From an uncultured Bacteroides sp. (GTDB lineage Bacteria > Bacteroidota > Bacteroidia > Bacteroidales > Bacteroidaceae), in assembly GCF_959029255.1 (NCBI RefSeq), contig NZ_CAUFUE010000003.1:1-64000 (forward strand): 64,000 bases of DNA, given 5' to 3'. Below are positions 34,353 to 42,118 of this stretch, one piece after another (position 1 is the stretch's first letter; each line of letters starts with the position of its first letter). The position numbers were made by a program, and so were the translations under genes. The notes below the pieces were generated by a model. That model did not search any database. It saw only the letters and a program-made list of their open reading frames with translations, and was not told the origin of the DNA.

Positions 34353-35480
34353 TTACTTCTGAAGAAAGGCCATAAGAGCCTCTTTGTTTTGAATAGGAGT
34401 CGTAGTAGGACGGCCGAGATCCTTGCGGTTGCCCTTCTTGACACAAACCTGCAGGAGCACCGGACCTTCTGCATTCTTTATTTCAGCAAGTTTTGCTTCA
34501 AGTTCCTCCATGGCCTCTACCGAATAGGTTACCACATAACCCACTGCCTTAGCAACGGCACAAAGGTCAATCTTGAGACCAACAGTAGGCTGGCCACCTA
34601 CAGAGTCGTGTGCACCATTATTGAACACTATATGCACATAGTTTTTACACTTCATACTAGCAGTAATGGCCATATTACCCATGTGCATGATGCTAGCACC
34701 ATCGCCATCAAAGCAATATACTCTACGTTCAGGTTTCTGGAGTGCGATACCGAGAGCAATCTGTGAAGCATGACCCATAGAACCTACAGTGAGGAAATCA
34801 CGCTCATGACTCTGGTTCCATGCGGTACGTGCCTCAAAAAGCTCGCGAGAAATCATACCGGTGGTCGATACGATGCAAGCGTTATCCTCGATGCTCGAAG
34901 TTACCTTCCGTATTGCTTCCTCACGAGACATGGTGAGGTCGTTCACCTCAATGTCCTGAAGTTTGTAGGCATCGAAGGTATCCTTCTCGATAACAAGCGC
35001 ATAGCACTCGTTGGTAACCTTCATAAAGTCGACAGCAACCTTGATCTGCTTTGCAGCACTCTCTTCGTCCTTAGGCAGGATAGCATAGTTAATGCCCATA
35101 GTGTTTAACAGACCGGTAGTCACCTTACCTTGCTTTATATGCTGAGGCTCATCATGTACACCGGGGCGACCTCTCCAACCGATAACGAGCAGTACAGGGA
35201 TATTGTATACCTCCTTATCGGTAAGCGAAGCTAACGGATTGATTATGTTACCCTCACCGGAATTCTGCATATAAACTACAGGTACCTTGCCTGTTGCCAA
35301 ATGATAGCCAGCAGCAATACCCATAGCACCACCTTCGTTAGCAGCAATAATGTTCTGCTCAGCAGGAAGATTGTCGGTAATGTAGGCACAGATATTTTTG
35401 AGCAGTGAGTCAGGAACACCAGCATAGAAATCTATATCGTGTTCCTTAAGCGTATTTACAAAAAATTCAGGTCTTACCAT
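34353..35480 (-). CDS. aepY: Phosphonopyruvate decarboxylase
   Basis: A 375-residue thiamine-diphosphate enzyme that turns phosphonopyruvate into phosphonoacetaldehyde and CO2, pulling the unfavourable mutase step forward. The N-terminal Pyr domain has FYAGVPDSLLKNI and AANEGGAMGIAAGYHLATG (with the catalytic Glu); the PP domain has CFDGDGASIMHMGNMA then FNNGAHDS (GDG...NN motif). It follows the mutase gene by 9 bp. Confidence 0.94.
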   Translation of the reverse strand: MVRPEFFVNTLKEHDIDFYAGVPDSLLKNICAYITDNLPAEQNIIAANEGGAMGIAAGYHLATGKVPVVYMQNSGEGNIINPLASLTDKEVYNIPVLLVIGWRGRPGVHDEPQHIKQGKVTTGLLNTMGINYAILPKDEESAAKQIKVAVDFMKVTNECYALVIEKDTFDAYKLQDIEVNDLTMSREEAIRKVTSSIEDNACIVSTTGMISRELFEARTAWNQSHERDFLTVGSMGHASQIALGIALQKPERRVYCFDGDGASIMHMGNMAITASMKCKNYVHIVFNNGAHDSVGGQPTVGLKIDLCAVAKAVGYVVTYSVEAMEELEAKLAEIKNAEGPVLLQVCVKKGNRKDLGRPTTTPIQNKEALMAFLQK

Positions 35481-35489
35481 AATCTTTGA

Positions 35490-36803
35490 TTAGTTCTTGG
35501 TTCCAGGGATAAGTTCGAGAATCTCCTTGATAGGCATGCAGTACTCAGCAACAGCCTCCTTCGAACGAGAGTGCATAAGGATAGACTTGGCGCAGTTCAT
35601 CATTGCAGGATAAGAAGCACGAAGCATATGGTTAGCATAGATTACTACATTGATACCCCAAGATGCGAGTTCCTCTTCGGTAAACTGGTTGTAAGTGGTA
35701 GGTACTACTACAATAGGTACATCGGCATACTTAGTACGGAACTGATGGCAAAACTCTTTGATGTCCTCACCGGTCTTCTCCTTCGAGTGAATCATGATAC
35801 CGTCAACACCAGCCTCAACATAGGCAAAACAACGCTTGATAGCATCAGAAATAGGCTTGCCAGCAATGAGCGACTCACAACGAGCGATAATCATGAAGTC
35901 GTCGGTTATCTGAGCGTTCTTACCAGCCTTGATCTTAGCACAAAAGCCTTCGATGGTATCTTGAGTTTGAACGGCATCTGTACCGAAGAGCGAATTCTGC
36001 TTCAGGCCCACCTTATCCTCGATGATAACTGCGGATACGCCAAGACGCTCAAGAGTACGTACGGTAAATACGAAGTGCTCGAGTTTGCCTCCGGTATCAC
36101 CATCATAGATGAAAGGCTTGGTAGTTACCTCAAGAGCATCGTTCAGGCCGTGGAGACGAGTAGTCAAATCAACAGCCTCGATATCAGGCTTTCCCTTAGA
36201 AGTAGAATCAGTGAGCGAAGAAGCCCACATACCATCGAACTCACGCCTTACGTTATTCACCTCTACGCAAGTATTCTCAGCGATCAAACCTGTAAGACCA
36301 GAGTGCGACTCAAGTATGCGCACAACAGGCTTAGCAGCAATGAGACGACGGAGACGTTTCATACGAACCTCAGGAGTAGTACCGATTTCCTTCAGATGCT
36401 GGTTAAGCATAGAGCTGGAGATACCCTGGGTGTAAGGAATGTCGATTACCTTACCACCCCACTGCGAGATGCAGTCTATAACGCGCTGGCGAGTTTTCTG
36501 CTGAACCCCCTGTTTCCAATCATCGCCATGGAGTACGTAATCAGGACGTACCTTTTCAAGGTTAGGAACGTAATCAAGAGTAGTTTGAGGTATTACCTCA
36601 TCAACACCCTTGAGATTAGCAACGATCTCACTTCTCTGCTCGTAAGTGAGGTAAGGCAGACGTTTATAGCTAGCGATAGCCTCATCAGTAAGTACACCTA
36701 CCACCACGCGACCAAGTTTCATTGCCTCGTGAATGATGTTCAAATGACCTGTATGAATGATGTCAGCAGACATACCAACATAGACTGTTTTTTTTTTGTC
36801 CAT
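35490..36803 (-). CDS. aepX: Cytidylyltransferase-phosphoenolpyruvate mutase fusion
   Basis: A 437-residue bifunctional protein. Residues 1-140 are a cytidylyltransferase-like domain with HTGH at 17-20 and ISSS at 128-131, the nucleotide-binding marks of CTP transferases. Residues about 150-437 are a PEP mutase: EDKVGLKQNS at 262-271 is the mutase signature (EDK-x5-NS) that separates it from isocitrate lyase-type relatives. PEP mutase forms the C-P bond of phosphonates. The N-terminal half would load the finished phosphonate onto CMP for LicD. First gene of the phosphonate block. Confidence 0.95.
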   Translation of the reverse strand: MDKKKTVYVGMSADIIHTGHLNIIHEAMKLGRVVVGVLTDEAIASYKRLPYLTYEQRSEIVANLKGVDEVIPQTTLDYVPNLEKVRPDYVLHGDDWKQGVQQKTRQRVIDCISQWGGKVIDIPYTQGISSSMLNQHLKEIGTTPEVRMKRLRRLIAAKPVVRILESHSGLTGLIAENTCVEVNNVRREFDGMWASSLTDSTSKGKPDIEAVDLTTRLHGLNDALEVTTKPFIYDGDTGGKLEHFVFTVRTLERLGVSAVIIEDKVGLKQNSLFGTDAVQTQDTIEGFCAKIKAGKNAQITDDFMIIARCESLIAGKPISDAIKRCFAYVEAGVDGIMIHSKEKTGEDIKEFCHQFRTKYADVPIVVVPTTYNQFTEEELASWGINVVIYANHMLRASYPAMMNCAKSILMHSRSKEAVAEYCMPIKEILELIPGTKN

Positions 36804-36841
36804 AATATTTATTATTGTAAGTACTCTATTTAGGACACACC

Positions 36842-36878
36842 CCTTAATTAAGGCACTTTGAAGTGTCCTAATTAAAGG
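36842..36878. repeat. Hairpin between wecB and the PEP mutase gene
   Basis: The bases at 36842-36878 form a near-perfect inverted repeat (CCTTAATTAAGG...CACTT-tg-AAGTG...CCTAATTAAAGG) about 37 bases long in the 145-bp intergenic gap. There is no T-run after it on the minus strand, so it may be a processing or attenuation site more than a terminator. Confidence 0.55.
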
Positions 36879-36948
36879 GTATGTTAAATAATAAGTTTTG
36901 AAATTAACATTGCCTCATTGCCAAAGTGATTTGGTTGTTACTATTGAA

Positions 36949-38124
36949 TTACACCTCATAACGGTCAGTGTCTTTGTCTGCGAGCACATCGGCTATGCGG
37001 CGACAGGCTTGACCATCACCATAGGGGTTGACAGCATGCGACATCTGCTTGTAGGCAGTTGCATCATCAAGGAGGGTGCTGACTTCACCCACGATCTTGT
37101 CATAATCGGTGCCGACAAGGTGAACGGTGCCCGAGGCAAGAGCCTCGGGACGTTCGGTGGTGTCACGCATAACAAGAACAGGTTTGCCAAGCCCCGGGGC
37201 TTCTTCCTGAATTCCACCCGAGTCGGTAAGGACAATAGTAGCTTTAGCCATTAGATGTACGAACTCGAGGTACTGCAAGGGCTCAATGAAGAAGAAGTTA
37301 GGACGGGTGAGATCTTCACCAAACACCTCGTGAATTGGCTTACGCACATTTGGGTTGAGGTGCATTGGATATACAAAGTCTACCTCTGGATACTTCTCAC
37401 TGAGGTCCTTCATGGCGGTGACCATGCGGATGAAGCCGTCGCCGAAATTCTCACGTCGATGGCCGGTGATGAGGACGAGTTTCTTACTGCCATCGAGACG
37501 GGTGACGTCATAACCGGCATTAAGCAGTACTTGGTTCTGCTCCTGAGCAAGAGTGACATCGGTGTTGAGTTTGTCAACGACCATGTGAAGGGCATCGATC
37601 ACGGTGTTACCGGTGACATAGATATTGCCGTGGGCTTTCTCCTCCTGCAGATTCTTCTCGGAGAGCGGGGTCGGTGAGAAGTTATAGGTAGCAATGCGTC
37701 CGGTAATTTGGCGGTTCATCTCCTCGGGCCACGGGCTGTAGATATTGTGCGTACGAAGCCCTGCCTCAACGTGCCCCACGGGAATCTGTGCATAGAAAGC
37801 GGCCAAGGCTGCAGCGGTGGAGGTAGTAGTATCGCCATGAACAAGGACTACATCGGGGCGGCACACTTTGAACACGTCGCACATACCAGTGAGGATGCGT
37901 GAGGTGATGTCGGTAAGATTCTGACCTTGCTTCATGATGTTGAGGTCGTAGTCGGGACGAACGTCAAAAATAGTGAGTACTTGGTCGAGCATTTCGCGAT
38001 GCTGACCGGTGACGCACACGATGGTTTCAAACTCAGTGTGGCGCTTCTGGAATTCCTTGACCAAGGGACACATCTTGATGGCTTCCGGTCGGGTTCCGAA
38101 GACTAGCATAATTTTTTTTGCCAT
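36949..38124 (-). CDS. wecB: UDP-N-acetylglucosamine 2-epimerase (non-hydrolysing)
   Basis: A 391-residue enzyme that interconverts UDP-GlcNAc and UDP-ManNAc. The family blocks are FGTRPEAIKMCPL, VTGQHREMLDQVL, HGDTTTSTAAALAA, HVEAGLRT, TGHRRENFG and DSGGIQEEAPGLGKPVLVMRDTTERPE. Length is normal. It suggests ManNAc in the capsule or ManNAcA if another dehydrogenase acts; the locus dehydrogenase looks like Ugd, so plain ManNAc is more likely. Codon use is more GC-rich than in the glycosyltransferase genes downstream. Confidence 0.96.
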   Translation of the reverse strand: MAKKIMLVFGTRPEAIKMCPLVKEFQKRHTEFETIVCVTGQHREMLDQVLTIFDVRPDYDLNIMKQGQNLTDITSRILTGMCDVFKVCRPDVVLVHGDTTTSTAAALAAFYAQIPVGHVEAGLRTHNIYSPWPEEMNRQITGRIATYNFSPTPLSEKNLQEEKAHGNIYVTGNTVIDALHMVVDKLNTDVTLAQEQNQVLLNAGYDVTRLDGSKKLVLITGHRRENFGDGFIRMVTAMKDLSEKYPEVDFVYPMHLNPNVRKPIHEVFGEDLTRPNFFFIEPLQYLEFVHLMAKATIVLTDSGGIQEEAPGLGKPVLVMRDTTERPEALASGTVHLVGTDYDKIVGEVSTLLDDATAYKQMSHAVNPYGDGQACRRIADVLADKDTDRYEV

Positions 38125-38204
38125 ATTAATAAGCAGTGTTATCTAGTACTAATTGTGTTGGAGTATTCAGTAAAAATTCAATTATGAGTATACTCCAATA
38201 ATTT

Positions 38205-39593
38205 TTAATCTCTGCGGAAAACGTCACGTGTGTATACCTTATCCTCTACGTCCTTGAGACAGTCGTCAAAGCGGTTGGCGATGATTGCATTCGACTGAGC
38301 CTTGAACCGGACGAGGTCATTGACTACCTTGCTTCCGAAAAAGAGTTCGCCATCGGAAAGGGTGGGTTCGTAGATAATGACGTTAGCGCCTTTGGCTTTC
38401 ACACGTTTCATGATGCCTTGAATAGCACTCTGGCGGAAATTGTCTGAATTCGACTTCATGGTAAGGCGGAAGATGCCGATGGTAGCAGGTTCCTTCGAAC
38501 CGTCGTACTGGTTGTTCTCGCTATAACCATACCAACCTGCCTTGCGGAGTACGGCATCGGCAATATAGTCCTTACGTGTCCTGTTACTCTCCACGATAGC
38601 GGACATCATATTCTGAGGCACGTCTTGATAGTTGGCTAGGAGTTGTTTGGTGTCCTTTGGCAGACAATAACCGCCATACCCGAAACTGGGGTTGTTGTAG
38701 TGTGTACCGATGCGTGGGTCAAGACCGATACCATTAATGATGGCGGCAGAGTCAAGACCTTTGACCTCGCTATAAGTGTCCAACTCATTGAAGTAGGATA
38801 CGCGAAGGGCAAGGTAAGTGTTGGCAAAGAGTTTTACGGCTTCCGCTTCTTTCAAACCCATATAGAGTACAGGAATATTCTTGGTATCCTTGTATTGTTC
38901 CATAATGGGATTCTCGGTAGAAGGACCTTCTGCTCCTTCCACAAGGAGTTGGGCAAAGGTCTTGGCGGCCTCCTTCATGTGGTTGCCTTGAATCTGACGG
39001 ATAGCTTCATTCTCCTCTTCCCATTCTGCTCCCATCATTTTGGGATAGCCTACAATGATACGGCTTGGATGGAGATTATCGTAAAGAGCCTTACTCTCAC
39101 GAAGGAACTCAGGAGAGAAGAGAAGTCGGAACTCACGACGTTTACCGTCCGCTAATGGTTCCATCTGTGCAAACTTCTGTGCATACTTCACATACAATGA
39201 ACGGCAGTAGCCCACAGGGATGGTTGACTTGATAACCATAGTTGTCCCAGGATTCACACTCAGTACAAGGTCGATGACATCCTCAATGTGGTGGGTATCG
39301 AAGAAGTTTTTCACAGGGTCATAGTTGGTGGGAGCAGCAATCACTACAAAATCGGCATTTTTATATGCTGATGCACCATCGAGCGTGGCAGTAAGGTTCA
39401 ATTGTTTCTCAGTAAAGAACTTCTCAATATACTCGTCTTGAATAGGACTGATACGATTATTAATCTTCCCAACCTTCTCTGGAATTACATCTACTGCGAC
39501 TACTTCATGGTGTTGCGAAAGCAACGTAGCCATGCTTAGACCAACATAGCCAGTGCCAGCTACGGCAATTTTCAATTCTTGGTATTCTCTCAT
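38205..39593 (-). CDS. ugd: UDP-glucose 6-dehydrogenase
   Basis: A 462-residue NAD-dependent dehydrogenase that oxidises UDP-glucose twice to UDP-glucuronate. KIAVAGTGYVGLSMATLL is the Rossmann loop, FSPEFLRESKALYDNLHPSR the substrate loop, and FGYGGYCLPKDTKQL holds the catalytic Cys. The whole sequence follows the E. coli-type Ugd, including the C-terminal DKVYTRDVF. It is the first sugar gene after UpxY-UpxZ. The product may be used for a glucuronate that the C5-epimerase-like protein modifies. Confidence 0.95.
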   Translation of the reverse strand: MREYQELKIAVAGTGYVGLSMATLLSQHHEVVAVDVIPEKVGKINNRISPIQDEYIEKFFTEKQLNLTATLDGASAYKNADFVVIAAPTNYDPVKNFFDTHHIEDVIDLVLSVNPGTTMVIKSTIPVGYCRSLYVKYAQKFAQMEPLADGKRREFRLLFSPEFLRESKALYDNLHPSRIIVGYPKMMGAEWEEENEAIRQIQGNHMKEAAKTFAQLLVEGAEGPSTENPIMEQYKDTKNIPVLYMGLKEAEAVKLFANTYLALRVSYFNELDTYSEVKGLDSAAIINGIGLDPRIGTHYNNPSFGYGGYCLPKDTKQLLANYQDVPQNMMSAIVESNRTRKDYIADAVLRKAGWYGYSENNQYDGSKEPATIGIFRLTMKSNSDNFRQSAIQGIMKRVKAKGANVIIYEPTLSDGELFFGSKVVNDLVRFKAQSNAIIANRFDDCLKDVEDKVYTRDVFRRD

Positions 39594-39606
39594 CTTTCTC
39601 TATTTT

Positions 39607-39890
39607 TCAATATTCTTTTCTCCTCAACGTCCCTGCCAGGAAATCAAGGTTGTCCTGTATCAGTTGTTTGCCATGTCGATAACCATGGTTGGAGTTAAGA
39701 GCGAAGCTGGGTATAAGACGATTATCAATGCTTAATGGATGAACCCACCGGGAACTTTGTCAAGATTGACAATGAGTATATGAGATTTGAACTTCTCAAG
39801 GTCGTACATTGGGTTATGGGAGCTTGACCTACCCGGTACAGTTCATGATGATACAGAGCTTGCCTTCCTCTAAGAAAAAACTTATTTGTC
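39607..39890 (-). pseudogene. Possible decayed gene between upxZ and ugd
   Basis: The 305-bp gap between upxZ and ugd has no intact gene, but the minus strand reads as protein if two single-base shifts are allowed. The pieces are EEGKLCIIMNCTG, then SSSHNPMYDLEKFKSHILIV through VPGGFIH, then SIDNRLIPSFALNSNHGYRH to GTLRRKEY. The steps fall near 39833 and 39735. I do not recognise the family. The plus strand of the same stretch also has a short protein-like frame, so the reading is uncertain. Confidence 0.3.
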
Positions 39891-39898
39891 ATTTTTTG

Positions 39899-40387
39899 CT
39901 ATTCGTCAACATATTCCCAAGGATAAGGATTATCCACCACATTCTGGAACTCCTCGATAGCTTCCTGTTGTTCGGGAGTGAGCGATTCCTCATCCCAACC
40001 GGCAATGATTTCGCGGGCTTCATCAGCCAAAAGTTCATCATAAACCTCACCATAGCAGGCGGTAAGAAGGCGAAGTTTCAACAGTGAAGCGGGAAGGGCT
40101 TCGAGGATATCCCAACAACGGTTCAGGACTTCCTGAACATGTTCCTGCTTTTCACCGTGGTCGATGAAGGAAGCGTTATAGCCCATCAGGAGGGCAAGAC
40201 AGACATTGGCCTGCTCTTCGACGGTGGAACCTTGGACTCCGGAATTATATAAAGAGGTGGTCAGGCGGTAGACTTCACCGTTGCGGCGGGAAAGGTCATC
40301 GCTGTAGACGGGGCTGCCGTCCATACCCAAATACATCAGGTCGTGCGCGGCACGCTGAAGGGTAAATGTTTCGTCAAAAAGGGACAT
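39899..40387 (-). CDS. upxZ: UpxZ-family capsule transcription regulator
   Basis: A 162-residue acidic protein with features of UpxZ: TLQRAAHDLMYLGMDGSPVY near the start and SSL/CWDILEALPASLLKLRLLTACYGEVYDELL in the centre. In B. fragilis each capsule locus has a UpxY-UpxZ pair; UpxZ stops the UpxY proteins of other loci from working, so usually only one capsule is made at a time. It lies 64 bp after upxY, with a short TTGATTTATGAT-type repeat in the gap. Confidence 0.9.
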   Translation of the reverse strand: MSLFDETFTLQRAAHDLMYLGMDGSPVYSDDLSRRNGEVYRLTTSLYNSGVQGSTVEEQANVCLALLMGYNASFIDHGEKQEHVQEVLNRCWDILEALPASLLKLRLLTACYGEVYDELLADEAREIIAGWDEESLTPEQQEAIEEFQNVVDNPYPWEYVDE

Positions 40388-40451
40388 ACTATTTTGATTT
40401 ATGATTTTTGATTTATGATTTATCGGCTGCTGCTATACGGCAGACTACTAT

Positions 40452-40988
40452 TTATTCGATGACTTCAATAAGGTCGGGATGGATGGTGGCCATGGCAACG
40501 ACGATGACACCTTGTATCTCAACCACCACACGACGGTCGCGCGCGCCTTTCACTTTCAGGAAGATTCCTTCCTGACCCTCAAAATCACCACCGGTGATGC
40601 GCACCTTCGTACCCTTGGAAAGGTTCAGTTCTTCGGGCTGGAAGTACAGGAGGTGGTCGTTGTAAGTACCCGCCACGGCGATGAAACGTTGCATCTGGAT
40701 GTCGGGGACAATAATTTTTTGACCGCTACGGGTGTCGGTGATATATTGCAGGTAAGTGACCTTGGACTTGACAAGCTTCAATTCAGAAGGACGGGCGTGA
40801 ACAAATATCAAGTTGTGGATGACCGGGACAAGGACACGAACCTTCTTACCTTTCTTAAGGGTTACCTTATATTGCATGGGGACGAAACAGTCCAGATGCT
40901 CCTTTTCGAGCAAGCGTACGGCGTCGGGTTCACGGCGGTAGGTGGCACGCATGGCATACCAGATTTCGGTTTCTTTATCCGGTTCCAT
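40452..40988 (-). CDS. upxY: UpxY-family antiterminator (NusG paralogue)
   Basis: A 178-residue NusG-like protein. The NGN domain begins WYAMRATYRREPDAVRLLEKE with the LDCFVPMQYK core, and the C-terminal KOW motif is KGTKVRITGGDFEGQEGIFLK. UpxY proteins are locus-specific antiterminators that let RNA polymerase read through the capsule operon after acting on the 5' leader. It is the first gene of the capsule locus. The 205-bp leader between the invertible segment (ending at 41193) and its start is where the UpxY-responsive sequence would be. Confidence 0.94.
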   Translation of the reverse strand: MEPDKETEIWYAMRATYRREPDAVRLLEKEHLDCFVPMQYKVTLKKGKKVRVLVPVIHNLIFVHARPSELKLVKSKVTYLQYITDTRSGQKIIVPDIQMQRFIAVAGTYNDHLLYFQPEELNLSKGTKVRITGGDFEGQEGIFLKVKGARDRRVVVEIQGVIVVAMATIHPDLIEVIE

Positions 40989-41192
40989 TTATACGATTTT
41001 GTATGGCTTGGTTCTGAAAAGGGTGTTCTCCCGGGGCTTTGACACTCTCGCAGAAGCTTGAGTTTCAATCATTTGCGGACACTTTATGTAAAATACGGCA
41101 AGCTTTGAGCCCCTCTTGCCAACGGATTTCTTGTAGTTGCACATTACCGCATGGGTAAATTACTGTAAACAAACGGGTTAGAACGGAAAAAC
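40989..41192 (-). promoter_or_regulatory. Leader region of the capsule operon
   Basis: This is the stretch between the left inverted repeat and the upxY start. In related loci the untranslated leader is needed for UpxY antitermination. I see no intact TAnnTTTG promoter on the minus strand here, so transcription of upxY should depend on the invertible segment. Confidence 0.5.
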
Positions 41193-41420
41193 GTTTTTTA
41201 ATCGTTCATTTAAAAAACGTCAGGATATTTATACAAAAAATGATGCGAAAATCAAATAAAGAAATGGGAATCGGAAAGAATAATTTCAGGTACGTATAAT
41301 CCTGTATATCAGTTCTTTTTATAGGTAAATTAATAGCGATAAAAATATTTTTATTAAACATTTTGCACAGGTCAAAAATACCCCGTATCTTTGCGGACAT
41401 TAAATGAACGTTTAAAAAAC
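41193..41420. repeat. Invertible capsule promoter segment with 21-bp inverted repeats
   Basis: The left arm (41193-41213) and the reverse complement of the right arm (41400-41420) agree at 20 of 21 positions: GTTTTTTAA, one variable base, CGTTCATTTAA. They enclose 186 bp. The left arm is also part of an 11-bp palindrome (41191-41201 / 41210-41220) around an 8-base spacer TCGTTCAT, the layout of a site-specific recombinase site. Size and position match the 168-193 bp invertible promoters known upstream of B. fragilis capsule loci. The promoter inside points right, away from upxY, so the sequenced orientation is OFF. Confidence 0.85.
41362..41393 (+). promoter_or_regulatory. Capsule promoter in OFF orientation
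   Basis: TTTG (41362-41365), 20 bp, then TATCTTTG (41386-41393) is a full match to the Bacteroides promoter consensus. It lies inside the inverted repeats and directs transcription to the right. If the segment flips, the elements land at 41248-41251 and 41220-41227 on the minus strand and face upxY. Confidence 0.85.
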
Positions 41421-41579
41421 ACCTCCACTTTTTACCCCCATCAATCTATATTACAACGACTTACAACCTTTTTCAAATAAAACACACCTCATTGTATTGC
41501 ATATCTCGACCATTAGTGGTAATTTCGTTATTCATGACACTTTATCCAACGATAAATACAGGCATAAAAGATTTAAATT

Positions 41580-41958
41580 ATGGACAATAATAACAGACAA
41601 ACAGTAAGTAAAAAAAACCACTGTAAGTAAGAATAACAAGAGTAATCGAACTGTTAAACAAAAAGTTAACGCAAAAACGGGACCAACACCGGGAGGACGT
41701 ATCACAGGCGTTTACGGAGACCGCAGAGGGATAGAGAGGGAATACCTCATCTCGTTTTTGAAAGGGGACATGGGAGTGGATCCAAGCTATGGAACGGCGA
41801 CATTATGCAGATTCCTAACAGAATTGGGTATCCTGAAAGCCAAGAACGGAAAACCGTTGTCATACAACACCATAAAGCAGGATATCACGGAAATCAAGAA
41901 GGAACTACTGCATGAAACTTTCGATAAAAAATCAAAGAGAAACAATAAAAAGAAATAA
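41580..41958 (+). pseudogene. Frameshifted small gene next to the capsule switch (A8 tract)
   Basis: An ATG at 41580 opens MDNNNRQTVSKKNHCK and then stops. If one A of the eight-A run at 41610-41617 is skipped, the frame continues without a break to the stop at 41958 (KTTVSKNNKSN..., GPTPGGRITGVYGDRRGIE, then MGVDPSYGTATLCRFLTELG). The full product would be about 125 residues, basic, perhaps DNA- or RNA-binding. The run could mark a decayed gene, phase variation by slippage, or a sequencing error. The OFF-orientation capsule promoter reads into it. Not recognised. Confidence 0.55.
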
Positions 41959-42018
41959 CAAATACAACCTATAAAACTGCCGGTAAATATCGGTGGACAA
42001 TCTGTCACGAAAGGCCCG

Positions 42019-42026
42019 TATCTTTG
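42019..42026 (+). promoter_or_regulatory. Putative -7 element upstream of the DUF2693-like gene
   Basis: TATCTTTG matches TAnnTTTG. It is followed 35 bp later by a hairpin with a T-run, so a short attenuated leader is possible. Confidence 0.55.
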
Positions 42027-42060
42027 CACCACTGTTGCAGGGATTGAGTCACACCTAGAA

Positions 42061-42095
42061 AAGATGCCGCTTCGTCTAAAACGAAACGGTATCTT
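42061..42095 (+). terminator. Attenuator- or terminator-like hairpin
   Basis: AAGATGCCGCTTCGT (42061-42075) pairs with ACGAAACGGTATCTT (42081-42095) with a five-base loop and G-T wobbles, then TTTTAT follows. It stands between the TATCTTTG element at 42019 and the DUF2693-like gene, so it may end the upstream frameshifted gene's transcript or attenuate the new one. Confidence 0.6.
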
Positions 42096-42118
42096 TTTTA
42101 TATCCTGACACACAGCTA

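Noticed and set aside
35571..36833. A 420-codon open frame on the plus strand opposite the PEP mutase gene
   Set aside because: It is the shadow of a GC-rich coding frame with strong motifs on the minus strand; the translation shows no domain and no ribosome-binding site.
38205..39593. UDP-ManNAc dehydrogenase (WecC) acting after WecB
   Set aside because: The sequence follows the E. coli-type Ugd in nearly all blocks (for example GYGGYCLPKDTKQL and DKVYTRDVF), so UDP-glucose is the likely substrate.
41072..41081. TTTGCGGACA in the capsule leader, identical to 41390-41399 at the right end of the invertible segment
   Set aside because: Ten bases in direct orientation with no further extension; it could be chance and does not fit the inverted-repeat switch.
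41758..41958. A complete 66-residue gene starting at 41758
   Set aside because: The frame extends upstream without stops to the A8 tract with protein-like sequence, so the ATG at 41758 is more likely internal to a frameshifted gene.
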